DNA of 64,000 nucleotides from an uncultured Prevotella sp. Lineage in GTDB: Bacteria > Bacteroidota > Bacteroidia > Bacteroidales > Bacteroidaceae. The position numbers and the translations under genes were made by a program. The number at the start of each line of letters is the position of its first letter. The stretch's first letter is position 1. The DNA lies in the NCBI RefSeq assembly GCF_946404925.1, contig NZ_CAMJFM010000008.1, positions 30,960-94,959 on the forward strand, written 5' to 3'. A model generated the notes under the pieces. The model was not told where the DNA came from. It searched no databases and saw nothing but the letters and a program-made list of their open reading frames with translations. Shown here one piece after another: positions 45,497 to 53,957 of this stretch.

Positions 45497-47698
45497 ATGA
45501 AGAAGTGTCTTTTTCTGGCTTTATTCCTGATTTCAGCCTCTGCTGTTATGGCTGAGCAAGTGGTTATACAGACCAAAAACTCAACTATGGTGCTAAACGT
45601 AGAAGGCAACAAACAGCCACAGTACGTTTATTATGGTACAAAACTTAGCGAGTTTGATCTGTCAAATCTCCAGTCGCCTCGCAGTGGTCGTATGGATGCC
45701 TATCCTGCTTATGGTATGAACTGTCCTGCTGAGGCTGCAATTGCTATCACTCATGCTGATGGCAATATGTCGACAGAACTCTATGCAGACTACGTAGACG
45801 AGGTTGAGGCTGATGCTCAGGGTAATCGTGAGGTTCGTATCCGACTGGTTGACCCAGTTTACCCAGTCACTGTAGATCTTTATTACAAGGCCTACTTCAA
45901 TGAAGATATCATCGAGACATGGACAGAGATTCAGAATGGCGAGAAGAAACCTGTTACGCTTACTCAGTTTGCATCTTGTTCTCTGCCTATTCGCAGGGGA
46001 AATGTTTGGCTATCGCACTTCTATGGCTCATGGGCCAACGAGGCTCGACTTGTAGAGGAACCTATACTGCCAGGCGAGAAGGTGATAAAGAATAAAGATG
46101 GTTCGCGCAACTCGCATACTGATCATGCTGAGGTGATGTTCTCACTGGATGGTAAGGGACAGGAGAACTGTGGTGATGTGATAGGTGCAGCACTCTGCTA
46201 TTCGGGCAACTACCAGTTGAAGGTGGAGACTGATGATACAGAATACCACTATTTCTTTGCTGGTATCAACCCCGATAACTCTGAGTATCACCTGAAGATG
46301 GGCGAAACCTTTGTGACACCAAAGGTAGCGCTGAGTTTCTCAAAGTGTGGTCTTTCTGGTGTGTCGCGCAACTTCCACAAGTGGGGCCGCAAGTATATGC
46401 TGGCTCATGGCGATAAGGAGCGCAAGATACTGCTCAACTCATGGGAGGGTGTTTACTTCGACATCAACCAAAAGGGTATGGACCAGATGATGGGTGATAT
46501 TGCCTCGATGGGTGGCGAACTCTTTGTGATGGACGATGGATGGTTTGGCGATAAGTATCCACGCAAGACTGACAATTCAAGTCTTGGCGACTGGGTGGTA
46601 GATAAGAACAAGTTGCCTGAGGGAATCGAGGGCCTTCTGCGCGATGCCAAGAAGCACGGCATAAAGTTTGGTATCTGGATTGAGCCAGAAATGACCAACT
46701 CAGTATCTGAACTCTACGAGGCTCATCCTGACTGGATTATCAAGGCCCCCAAGCGTGCTCCTGTTCAGGGTCGTGGCGGCACGCAGCTGATTCTGGATAT
46801 GGCTAATCCTAAGGTACAGGACTTTGTCTTCTCGATTGTAGACAACTTGATGGCAAAGTATCCTGAGATTGATTACATCAAGTGGGATGCCAATATGCCT
46901 ATATTGAATCATGGTTCACAGTACTTGACTATGAACGATCAGAGCCACCTCTATATAGAGTATCATCGTGGACTGCAGAAAGCCTGCGAACGTATTCGTG
47001 CCAAGTATCCTGACCTTACTATCCAGGCTTGTGCCTCTGGTGGTGGTCGTGCCAACTGGGGTGTACTACCTTACTTCGATGAGTTCTGGGTTAGTGATAA
47101 TACTGATGCTCTGCAGCGCATCTATATGCAATGGGGTACTAGCTATTTCTTCCCAGCAATAGCTATGGCTTCGCATATCTCAGCTACTCCAAACCACACC
47201 GTATTCCGCACCACAGCCATGAAGTATCGTATCGATGTGGCCATGAGCGGACGCCTGGGTATGGAGATTCAGCCTAAGAACATGACTGACGATGAGAAGG
47301 CACTTTGCCGTAATGCCATCGCTGAGTATAAGCAGATTCGTCCCATCGTGCAGTTTGGCGATATCTATCGCTTGGTTTCGCCTTACGATAAGAAGGGTCT
47401 TGCATCGCTCATGTATGTCGATGAGCAGAAGTCAAAGAGTGTGTTCTTCTGGTGGAAGACCGAGTCGTTCCAGAACGAGCATCTGCCCCGTGTAAAAATG
47501 GCCGGACTCGATGCTAATAAGAATTATAAGGTACACGAGCTGAACCGCATAGACCTCAAGCCTATGGATGTTGAGGGCAAGGTGTTCAGTGGTGCCTACT
47601 TGATGAATCACGGCTTGGAGATGCCTTATCGTAACGAACCCGAGTGGTCGAAGAAGAACGATTGGAGCAGCCGTGTACTGCTGTTAGAAGCTCAGTAA
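45497..47698 (+). CDS. GH36 alpha-galactosidase
   Basis: 733 residues. Signal peptide MKKCLFLALFLISASAVMAE places it in the periplasm or on the surface. The N-terminal beta-sandwich is followed by the (beta/alpha)8 domain: LFVMDDGWFGDKYPR, GIKFGIWIEPEMTNSVSELY, nucleophile Asp in YIKWDANMPIL near residue 463, QACASGGGRANWG and acid/base Asp in WVSDNTDALQR near 533. Removes terminal alpha-galactose from raffinose-family sugars or galactomannans. No SusC/D pair is adjacent. Confidence 0.93.
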   Translation: MKKCLFLALFLISASAVMAEQVVIQTKNSTMVLNVEGNKQPQYVYYGTKLSEFDLSNLQSPRSGRMDAYPAYGMNCPAEAAIAITHADGNMSTELYADYVDEVEADAQGNREVRIRLVDPVYPVTVDLYYKAYFNEDIIETWTEIQNGEKKPVTLTQFASCSLPIRRGNVWLSHFYGSWANEARLVEEPILPGEKVIKNKDGSRNSHTDHAEVMFSLDGKGQENCGDVIGAALCYSGNYQLKVETDDTEYHYFFAGINPDNSEYHLKMGETFVTPKVALSFSKCGLSGVSRNFHKWGRKYMLAHGDKERKILLNSWEGVYFDINQKGMDQMMGDIASMGGELFVMDDGWFGDKYPRKTDNSSLGDWVVDKNKLPEGIEGLLRDAKKHGIKFGIWIEPEMTNSVSELYEAHPDWIIKAPKRAPVQGRGGTQLILDMANPKVQDFVFSIVDNLMAKYPEIDYIKWDANMPILNHGSQYLTMNDQSHLYIEYHRGLQKACERIRAKYPDLTIQACASGGGRANWGVLPYFDEFWVSDNTDALQRIYMQWGTSYFFPAIAMASHISATPNHTVFRTTAMKYRIDVAMSGRLGMEIQPKNMTDDEKALCRNAIAEYKQIRPIVQFGDIYRLVSPYDKKGLASLMYVDEQKSKSVFFWWKTESFQNEHLPRVKMAGLDANKNYKVHELNRIDLKPMDVEGKVFSGAYLMNHGLEMPYRNEPEWSKKNDWSSRVLLLEAQ

Positions 47699-47719
47699 CT
47701 TAACTAAAACTTGTTTGAA

Positions 47720-49072
47720 ATGGAGGAGAACAACAACAAAAACTTGTCCCGTCGCGATTTTCTTCGTCGATTGGGTTTAGGCGCAGGAGCCGTCATGGCT
47801 TCAAGCGTTATGGGGCCGCTTCGCGCGTTGGCTCAGGATGAAAAGAAAGGTGCAGCCGCTAATCGCATGACCTATCGCGTGCAGCATGGTTCTGGCGAGC
47901 AGATATCTCTACTGGGTTTTGGCATGATGCGATTGCCAAATAATCAGGAAGAGGTGAATAAGCTGGTTGATTATGCCATCGAGCACGGTGTTAACTACTT
48001 CGATACCGCCCCCATGTATATGGGCGGCCAGTCGGAGGTGCTTACGGGCAATGCCCTGAGTCGCCATCCGCGCGACAAATACTACATCGCCACCAAGATG
48101 TCTAACCAGAATCAGCGTCTGTGGAGTTTCGAGGAGTCGCAGAAGATGTACTATCAATCGTTCCAGCGCCTCAAGACGGATCATATCGACTACTACCTGC
48201 TGCATAGCATTGGCGGTGGAGGTATGGACACGCTCAACAAGCGATTTTTCGACAACCATCTGCTCGAGTTCCTGTTGAAAGAGCGCAAGGCTGGTCGCAT
48301 TCGTCATCTGGGATTCTCGTATCATGGCGATGTGCGTCCGTTCGACTGGTTGCTCGACCATCAGGAGGAGTATCATTTCGATTTTGTCCAGATTCAGATG
48401 AACTTCCTCGATTGGCGCCATGCCTCAATGGGTAACGGTTGGCGTAAGGATGCCGATGCCGAGTACCTTTATAATAAATGTGAGAAGACGGGCATGCAAT
48501 GCGTCATTATGGAGCCCCTGCGTGGTGGCGCCTTTGGCAAGATGGCCAAGGAGCTAACAGACCAGTTGAAGGCTGTTCGCCCTAACGATAGCACCGCCCG
48601 TTGGGCCTTCCGTTGGGTGGGTTCGCACCCCAACATCCTTACCACGTTGAGCGGTATGAACCAGATGGCCCACCTTAAGGAGAATGTAGAGACCTTCTCG
48701 CCACTCGAGAATTGTACCGAGGCCGAGAACACGCTGCTGGCCGAGATTGCCGACCAGATGGCTGGTTTCCCCACCATTCCCTGCACCACATGTGCCTACT
48801 GCATGCCTTGTCCTTACGGAGTGGATATCCCAGGCAACTTTGCCTATTATAACGAGGCCGTAAACAGCCACATTCTGCCCCTACCCGAGAAGCAGGCTGC
48901 TGACTATGCCACCAAGAAACAGCAGTTTGCCGATGGCTTGCGCAATGCCCTGCCCAACGTTGAAACCTGGGCCCGCAGCTGTGCCGATTGCGAGGAATGC
49001 CTCGCCAAGTGCCCCCAGCAAATCCGCATCCCCAACCAAATGGCCCGCATAGTAGAGCTACTCAGGAAGTAG
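47720..49072 (+). CDS. Tat-exported aldo/keto reductase with C-terminal 4Fe-4S domain
   Basis: 450 residues from the ATG at 47720. Twin-arginine signal NLSRRDFLRRLGLGAGAVMA, AKR domain (LLGFGMMRLPNN, NYFDTAPMYMGGQSE, IDYYLLHSIGGGG, CVIMEPLRGG) and a ferredoxin-like tail with two clusters: CTTCAYCMPCPYGVDIPG and CADCEECLAKCPQQIRIP. The family is common in anaerobes; the exported location suggests a periplasmic reductase. Follows the GH36 gene by 21 bp and is probably co-transcribed. Substrate unknown. Confidence 0.9.
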   Translation: MEENNNKNLSRRDFLRRLGLGAGAVMASSVMGPLRALAQDEKKGAAANRMTYRVQHGSGEQISLLGFGMMRLPNNQEEVNKLVDYAIEHGVNYFDTAPMYMGGQSEVLTGNALSRHPRDKYYIATKMSNQNQRLWSFEESQKMYYQSFQRLKTDHIDYYLLHSIGGGGMDTLNKRFFDNHLLEFLLKERKAGRIRHLGFSYHGDVRPFDWLLDHQEEYHFDFVQIQMNFLDWRHASMGNGWRKDADAEYLYNKCEKTGMQCVIMEPLRGGAFGKMAKELTDQLKAVRPNDSTARWAFRWVGSHPNILTTLSGMNQMAHLKENVETFSPLENCTEAENTLLAEIADQMAGFPTIPCTTCAYCMPCPYGVDIPGNFAYYNEAVNSHILPLPEKQAADYATKKQQFADGLRNALPNVETWARSCADCEECLAKCPQQIRIPNQMARIVELLRK

Positions 49073-49344
49073 TAAAACTAGGAAATATTTTTTCTGCCAA
49101 AAAGGGGTCGAATTCGATCCCTTTAAATCACTAAACCTCCCAACCTCCCGTCCTGTAGCCCCTGTATTTATGCGGGTTTCAGAGCAAAACGGGAGGTTGG
49201 GAGGTTTGTATTGATAATCGGAAACCTGTAAAATGTTGCTTTTTTCTTGTATTATTGGAATTATTGTTTTATATTTGCAAACGAAATCTATTACAGACCT
49301 ATTACTGGTTTAATTTATTAATTTAAAAATTTTTATTCATAAGT
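49073..49344. repeat. Intergenic region with a 24-bp near-palindrome and a perfect 18-bp inverted repeat
   Basis: 49101-49124 is a 24-bp palindrome with one mismatched pair, centred on TCGAATTCGA. 49133-49150 (AAACCTCCCAACCTCCCG) is perfectly repeated in inverse at 49190-49207 around a 39-nt loop. No gene is present. The element could be a terminator, a small mobile-element remnant or a recombination site. The remaining A/T-rich part (49210-49344) should hold the promoter of the next gene; I see no consensus box there beyond TATTTGC at 49271. Confidence 0.6.
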
Positions 49345-49878
49345 ATGAAAAAGTTTTTTTTGACACTGTGTGTTGCTCTGTTTGCTATTGGCGCACAGGC
49401 ACAGCAGAAGGGTGATTTTGCACTTGGTGTAAAGGGTGGTCTTTCATTTACAAAGATTCAGTTCGGAAATGATAAGGAGAACATCACAAGAGGTGCTATT
49501 GGCGCTTTTGCTCAGTACAATCTTACCAATCACTGGCGCGCTGAACTTGAGGGTATCTACCATCCCAAAAAGGATAATGTATCTGATTTTACAGCAGGTT
49601 TGAACATTCAATATCTGATTGATGTGTGCGAGGCTGTTAAGATTTATCCTCAGTTGGGTTATGCATTGGCTTTTGTACATCAGGATGATATTGTTTTTGC
49701 TAACGGCAGCTCTATTAGTCACGACGATAAGAATACTACCGATGGCGGTATTCAGTTTGGTTTGGGCGCTCAGTTCAATATTGGCGAAAAGGCATTTATC
49801 CTGGCCGACTATAAGTTCCAGCCTGGTATCTTCGGCGACTGCCATGTTGTAAATGTCGGTGTAGGATTCAGATTCTAA
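49345..49878 (+). CDS. Outer-membrane beta-barrel protein
   Basis: 177 residues. Signal peptide MKKFFLTLCVALFAIGAQAQ, then alternating amphipathic strands (DFALGVKGGLSFTKIQF, GAIGAFAQYNLTNHWRAEL, YPQLGYALAFVHQDD, FQFGLGAQFNI-like) ending in VVNVGVGFRF with terminal Phe, the usual barrel-assembly signal. Eight-strand OmpX/porin-family type; function unknown. Confidence 0.82.
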   Translation: MKKFFLTLCVALFAIGAQAQQKGDFALGVKGGLSFTKIQFGNDKENITRGAIGAFAQYNLTNHWRAELEGIYHPKKDNVSDFTAGLNIQYLIDVCEAVKIYPQLGYALAFVHQDDIVFANGSSISHDDKNTTDGGIQFGLGAQFNIGEKAFILADYKFQPGIFGDCHVVNVGVGFRF

Positions 49879-49882
49879 CATT

Positions 49883-50638
49883 ATGAACATTAAACTACAC
49901 ACTCCTAAGAGTTTAAAATCTGGCAGCGGAATGGCTTCGATGAAGCAATTCCTGCTGTCAATTTTCGCCACCTCCATATCTATCGCACTTACATTCGGAA
50001 CGGCGGCTTTCCTTGACAACAAAAAGAAACAAAGCGAGAAACGCGAGATTGTGATGATGGTGATGTACGATATGTACAACTCGCTGAAATCGATTGAAAA
50101 GGCTGACTCGATGATTCATCAGGCGATGGAGATTCAGCGGCAGATAGCAGAAGATACCACCAAATTCGACATGCTCAAGTTCAAATTGGTACATCTGATG
50201 CCGAAGGCTGAATATACCGAAACCACAGAGCGCATTTTCTCATCGAGCATCGAAACCATCAACACCGTGGGCAATGTTCTCTTCACCGAAAATGTGGCAG
50301 AGTTTTATCAGAATCGCCTGTTTTACAAAACAACAGTCTGTGACTCTGTGACTAATGAATTAACCCAAACTGCGGCTTTCTCTACATTAAGAGGTACACT
50401 TAATTTTAGTTACTTGTTTTATGCCGTAATTAGCACTGCTACTCTGAATGACATGCAACAATTGTATGCCCAGTGTAAGCAGATGATGGAAGTGAGCGAT
50501 GAGGAGATAGAGGCTTATCGGAAGCAAAGAGAACAGATAGATAAAGGTACATCTAAGGGTAATGAAGCAACAGACTCCATCATCAACGAAATCATGGAGT
50601 TACAAAAGATTATCGACGAGTCGAAGGCAAAACTTTAA
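49883..50638 (+). CDS. Hypothetical single-pass membrane protein with coiled coil
   Basis: 251 residues. A polar N-terminus, one TM segment (FLLSIFATSISIALTFGTAAFL, residues ~23-44), basic stop-transfer KKKQSEKR, then a helical domain and a C-terminal coiled coil (EEIEAYRKQREQIDKG, IINEIMELQKIIDESK). Topology recalls the DUF6090 group, but I cannot assign it. It starts 4 bp after the barrel gene, so they are probably co-transcribed. Its stop overlaps the convergent chimeric gene by 4 bp. Confidence 0.7.
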   Translation: MNIKLHTPKSLKSGSGMASMKQFLLSIFATSISIALTFGTAAFLDNKKKQSEKREIVMMVMYDMYNSLKSIEKADSMIHQAMEIQRQIAEDTTKFDMLKFKLVHLMPKAEYTETTERIFSSSIETINTVGNVLFTENVAEFYQNRLFYKTTVCDSVTNELTQTAAFSTLRGTLNFSYLFYAVISTATLNDMQQLYAQCKQMMEVSDEEIEAYRKQREQIDKGTSKGNEATDSIINEIMELQKIIDESKAKL

Positions 50639-51129
50639 AGTTTGATGACTTCGGAGCCAACCTTCAGCACGTGGATAGAGCGTGAATGGAGGGGGATGGT
50701 GACGGTTGTACCATCGGAGATCGAAGAGTAGACGGGCATGCCGCGGAGGTCGAAGAGCTGCACCTTGGTGCCTACGGGTACGCCCATAGCCACAGCCACA
50801 ACATCTATCTTAACATTGGTAGGCATAGCAGCCACCATGGTGCGACCAAAATAGTCGGTTGGGCCAAGCTTACCCATGGGGCTAACAATGGGGCAGTTGG
50901 CTGTATACCAGGTGCCCATGGTGCGCTTGGGGCTATCGAAATTGGTGGTAGCCAGCATCTGGAATCGCGTGTCGACCTCATTATCGACTTGTTCCCACTG
51001 GGCATTGCCCTCCATGTTTGATTGTCCGAAACAAAGATAAATGTGAAAATTAGGGTCTACGTCGGCCTTGGCAGCCATGAACTGTGTGGCTAGCATGATA
51101 CCGATAGTAAATAGGTTTTTCTTTAACAT
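50635..51129 (-). pseudogene. Internally deleted sialate O-acetylesterase-like gene joined to a T9SS-type tail
   Basis: 164 residues. Signal peptide MLKKNLFTIGIMLATQFMAAKA, then the first ~95 residues of a SASA/SGNH esterase (FHIYLCFGQSNMEGNAQWEQ with the block I serine, then TANCPIVSPMGKLGPTDYFG and NVKIDVVAVAMG). There the esterase stops and the sequence continues straight into a sorting tail, GVPVGTKVQLFDLRGMPVYS to LKVGSEVIKL. The catalytic Asp-His block is absent, so esterase activity is unlikely. The last 149 bp match 53963-54111 at 147 positions. The frame is open and a TACCTTTG box (51165-51158) precedes it, so a small secreted chimera may still be made. Confidence 0.75.
50640..50788 (-). 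repeat. 149-bp sorting-tail repeat, copy A
   Basis: Matches 53963-54111 at 147 of 149 positions; the two differences are G/A changes in the ATGCCGCGGAGG segment. Identity ends abruptly just upstream of the ATGGGC codons. Confidence 0.95.
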
Positions 51130-51157
51130 AACAATTGTCTTTAATTAAAATCGGCCG

Positions 51158-51165
51158 CAAAGGTA
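51158..51165 (-). promoter_or_regulatory. -7 box upstream of the chimeric esterase gene
   Basis: TACCTTTG on the minus strand, 29 bp before the start codon. Confidence 0.5.
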
Positions 51166-51246
51166 ACCATATTTTTATTAAAGAACTTAGTAAAATATAT
51201 GCATTTCTTTTGCATTTGTAACATCTGCCACGAAAAAGCCCATTTT

Positions 51247-52800
51247 TCAGTCAAATGCGCGCAGCTTTGTGTCGAAATCCTTGGCGCCACCTGTCTCGTT
51301 GAAGAGCTTCTTCAAGAGGCGGACACGGGTGTTGGTGATGGTTTGAGGGGTTGAGATGGTTAGGGTGGCAATCTCTGTGGGCTGGAAGTTGTGGCGGATA
51401 AGCAGACTGATGCTTTGCTCCTTGGCGTTGAGTGGTGCGAAGAGTAATTGCAGGTTGGGGCTAAGGGCGTAAGAGCATTGTGCCAAGGCATTCATATCCT
51501 CATCGGAGGCGGCACGGCCCTTATTGGCCGAGGCGTGAAGAGATGCAACAATCGTCTTGAGTTGCTCAGAATTCTCGCGTTCTTCGCGTTCGCGCTGTAG
51601 TCGCATTTGGGTCAGCTCTTCGCGTGTGCGATCATATTTCTTCTGGCTCTCAACAAAGCGGGCGTTGAGTCGGTCAATCCTGCGACGACTATACCAAATG
51701 GCAGCTATCGTGATGAGTATCAGCAACAGGATGGCCGAAAGCAGTATGATGGTGGTTTGATACTGTTGGCGCTCCTTTTGCTGCTCGTCGAACTGGGCTT
51801 GCAGGTCGATAATGCTGGCATCATCGCTACGCTGATAGAGATCGTGGTAGACCTCGTTGAGGCAGCTGCTGAAATAGGCCGCCCTGGCAGTTTGGCCACG
51901 ATTGGTGAGGTATTTGATGAGTGAGCGATAAGAACTGATGCTGACATCGGGCGAGAAGGAGTTGACTAACTGATACCATTGCTCGGCAGCGCTAACAGTA
52001 TCATGCTCAGCCAGATACACATCGGCCAGAAGCTTTGAGGTTCTATCAGCTGGCGACTCTTGCAGAGCTTTGAGCAAGAGCTGCTTGGCCTCATGGCGCT
52101 TGCCCAGTTGCATCTTGTAGCTGGCCACATTAGTAAGATAGGTGGCACGAATCTCACCATCGGTCTTAGGCGCATATGGTTTGGCCTGCTCGTTGTAGTA
52201 ATGCAGACTATCAGTCTCGCCCAGCATATCGAAGGTCTGGGCAATGTTGTTAAGCGCCCTTACTATCCAGTCGTCCTTATGGCATTGGCGCGCCGTGGCC
52301 AAAGCCTGCTTGTAGTAACGAAGCGTTTGGGTATAGTTGCCCACATTGTCGTTGATATCGCCAAGCACAGAATACAGGTAATTGCTGAAAACGGGATCGT
52401 TTACTTGCGAGGCTATCTGCTCGGCCCGCTTCATAGTGAGCACGGCCTCGTGAGTTTGCTGCTTGTGGTAGAGCACGATGGCGTGGTGCAACAAGGCCCT
52501 GGCCAATCGCGGTTTATCGTTATGACTCTCATAATAGTCTCGACTGAACTGGATAAGCTGAATGGATTCCGTAGCCAATCCGCTGCGATGCAAAGCCTCG
52601 GTATAAAGCAATCCATAGAGGGCTCGATCGGGGTTAGAGAGCGTTGTATCGGCCCAATACGGCTCAAGCATAATGACTACCGAATCAGGATGTTCTACTA
52701 CTATCTGTTCAGCTTGGGTAAATACGCTGTTGTGGGGCTGCTCCTGATGCGAGCAGCCCACAATAACGAGAGAGAATATGAGAAAAACGATGGTTATCAT
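51247..52800 (-). CDS. Membrane-anchored TPR/helix-turn-helix regulator (lipoprotein-type signal)
   Basis: 517 residues from the ATG at 52800, which overlaps the stop of the TonB-like gene by 4 bp. Lipoprotein-like signal MITIVFLIFSLVIVGCSHQE, TPR repeats (residues ~50-330: ARALLHHAIVLYHKQQTHEA, YLYSVLGDINDNVGNYTQTL, RALNNIAQTFDMLGETDSL), TM segment TTIILLSAILLLILITIAAIW (~350), a coiled coil, and a C-terminal LuxR-like HTH (LNAKEQSISLLIRHNFQPTEIATLTI). Typical Bacteroidetes one-component regulator sensing in the periplasm and binding DNA in the cytoplasm; target genes unknown. Confidence 0.8.
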   Translation of the reverse strand: MITIVFLIFSLVIVGCSHQEQPHNSVFTQAEQIVVEHPDSVVIMLEPYWADTTLSNPDRALYGLLYTEALHRSGLATESIQLIQFSRDYYESHNDKPRLARALLHHAIVLYHKQQTHEAVLTMKRAEQIASQVNDPVFSNYLYSVLGDINDNVGNYTQTLRYYKQALATARQCHKDDWIVRALNNIAQTFDMLGETDSLHYYNEQAKPYAPKTDGEIRATYLTNVASYKMQLGKRHEAKQLLLKALQESPADRTSKLLADVYLAEHDTVSAAEQWYQLVNSFSPDVSISSYRSLIKYLTNRGQTARAAYFSSCLNEVYHDLYQRSDDASIIDLQAQFDEQQKERQQYQTTIILLSAILLLILITIAAIWYSRRRIDRLNARFVESQKKYDRTREELTQMRLQREREERENSEQLKTIVASLHASANKGRAASDEDMNALAQCSYALSPNLQLLFAPLNAKEQSISLLIRHNFQPTEIATLTISTPQTITNTRVRLLKKLFNETGGAKDFDTKLRAFD

Positions 52801-53201
52801 CTGAGATTGAATGAAAGAGGAACAGTATATTTTACGCGGACCTTCTGACCCTTCTGCTCGCCAGGAATCCATTTGGGCATGCCCGAAATGACTCTAACAG
52901 CCTCGGCATCGAGCGATGGGAAAGCCTTCTTTACTACTTCAATGTCAGTAATACTGCCATCGGTATTTACAACGAATGTAACAAGCACTCTGCCCTGTAT
53001 CTTCTGCTTCTCGGCATCGACTGGATACTTGACGTTAGTGCTAAGGTACTCGAACAGGGCAGCCTGACCACCAGGATACTCAGGCATCTTCTCTACTACA
53101 TCGAATACCTGCTGATTCTTTTTGGCTACTACGGTCTTCTGAGCGCTCACGGTGGTGAGGCCGAAACAAGCCATAAGTGCCATGATTAAAAACTTCTTCA
53201 T
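52797..53201 (-). CDS. Exported TonB C-terminal domain protein
   Basis: 134 residues. Cleavable signal MKKFLIMALMACFGLTTVSAQ, then a TonB_C domain: MPEYPGGQAALFEYLSTNVKYP, GRVLVTFVVNTDGSI, FPSLDAEAVRVISGMPKWIPG, VKYTVPLSFNL. It lacks the membrane anchor and ExbB/D-contacting helix of true TonB, so it is probably a soluble periplasmic relative. Translationally coupled to the TPR/HTH regulator, which suggests they act in the same signalling route. Confidence 0.85.
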   Translation of the reverse strand: MKKFLIMALMACFGLTTVSAQKTVVAKKNQQVFDVVEKMPEYPGGQAALFEYLSTNVKYPVDAEKQKIQGRVLVTFVVNTDGSITDIEVVKKAFPSLDAEAVRVISGMPKWIPGEQKGQKVRVKYTVPLSFNLR

Positions 53202-53254
53202 ACTTTTCTAATTTTTTAAATGGTTCAACAATCAGTTTGTCTGTCCGGACGGTG

Positions 53255-53262
53255 CAAAAGTA
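53255..53262 (-). promoter_or_regulatory. -7 box of the TonB-like/regulator operon
   Basis: TACTTTTG followed by CACC on the minus strand. An 8-bp palindrome GTCCGGAC (53244-53251) lies just downstream, around the expected start point, and could be an operator. The remaining gap to 53327 shows nothing else. Confidence 0.5.
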
Positions 53263-53327
53263 AAAGATTTCCTGCTTTTTTGCAAGAAATCTATTACATA
53301 TTATTACACAAAGGGTAAAATTCTTCT

Positions 53328-53951
53328 TTAATACGCCTCTTTATCGACGTCGATGAAGAGTTGGTGGATGGATTTTGAGGCGGAGAGGAGTTCTTTGTAG
53401 CTGGAGCTGTACTTGGCGGGGATGGTGGTGCCAGAGTAGACTTGCTTGAACTCCTTTTCGTTGTAATTCTTGCTCTTGATGATCGATTTGATGAGGCGGC
53501 CTTTGCTAAAGTAGAGGCGGAACTCGTATTGTAGATCGTTCTCGTCGCCATCAAAACTAATCATTGGGTCGTAGGCGTAGACGAAGGCTATCTTGCCATC
53601 GTGATCGTATAAGAACTCCTGATAGTATTCGCGAGCGGCATAGTTAAAACGCTTGGTGGCAAATACCAGGAAATGGGGCTTGTAGATAACCGAATCGGCT
53701 ACATAATCCTCATCGTAATACAGATAGGTGTTCTCGATATGTCCGCCTGTACCAGGCAACCATTGGCGTGCTTCAACGTGGTAAAAGCAACCAAAATCGC
53801 CACCATCATCAAGATTGGAACCCGTGTGGGTGCGGGCATACTCCTTGGCATCGGCATAGCGCTTGCGGATGCTCTCAACAGTGTTCTGTGCCAAGCCTAC
53901 ACACAGATTCGACGCCAACAACAATAACGCAAGAATTCGATACTTAAACAT
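53328..53951 (-). CDS. Hypothetical exported protein
   Basis: 207 residues. Signal peptide MFKYRILALLLLASNLCVGLAQ, then a soluble alpha/beta protein (ESIRKRYADAKEYARTHTGS, GCFYHVEARQWLPGTGGHIE, HIENTYLYYDEDYV, EEFRLYFSKGRLIKSI-like). I do not recognise the family. It lies directly after the CotH gene on the same strand (6-bp gap) and is probably co-transcribed with it. Confidence 0.7.
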   Translation of the reverse strand: MFKYRILALLLLASNLCVGLAQNTVESIRKRYADAKEYARTHTGSNLDDGGDFGCFYHVEARQWLPGTGGHIENTYLYYDEDYVADSVIYKPHFLVFATKRFNYAAREYYQEFLYDHDGKIAFVYAYDPMISFDGDENDLQYEFRLYFSKGRLIKSIIKSKNYNEKEFKQVYSGTTIPAKYSSSYKELLSASKSIHQLFIDVDKEAY

Positions 53952-53957
53952 AGATAT

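Noticed and set aside
49101..49124. Standard rho-independent terminator
   Set aside because: The palindrome is strong but no U-run follows on either strand.
52060..52848. 262-residue plus-strand frame opposite the TPR/HTH regulator
   Set aside because: The minus strand encodes coherent TPR, TM and HTH segments coupled to its neighbour by ATGA; the plus frame has none of these.
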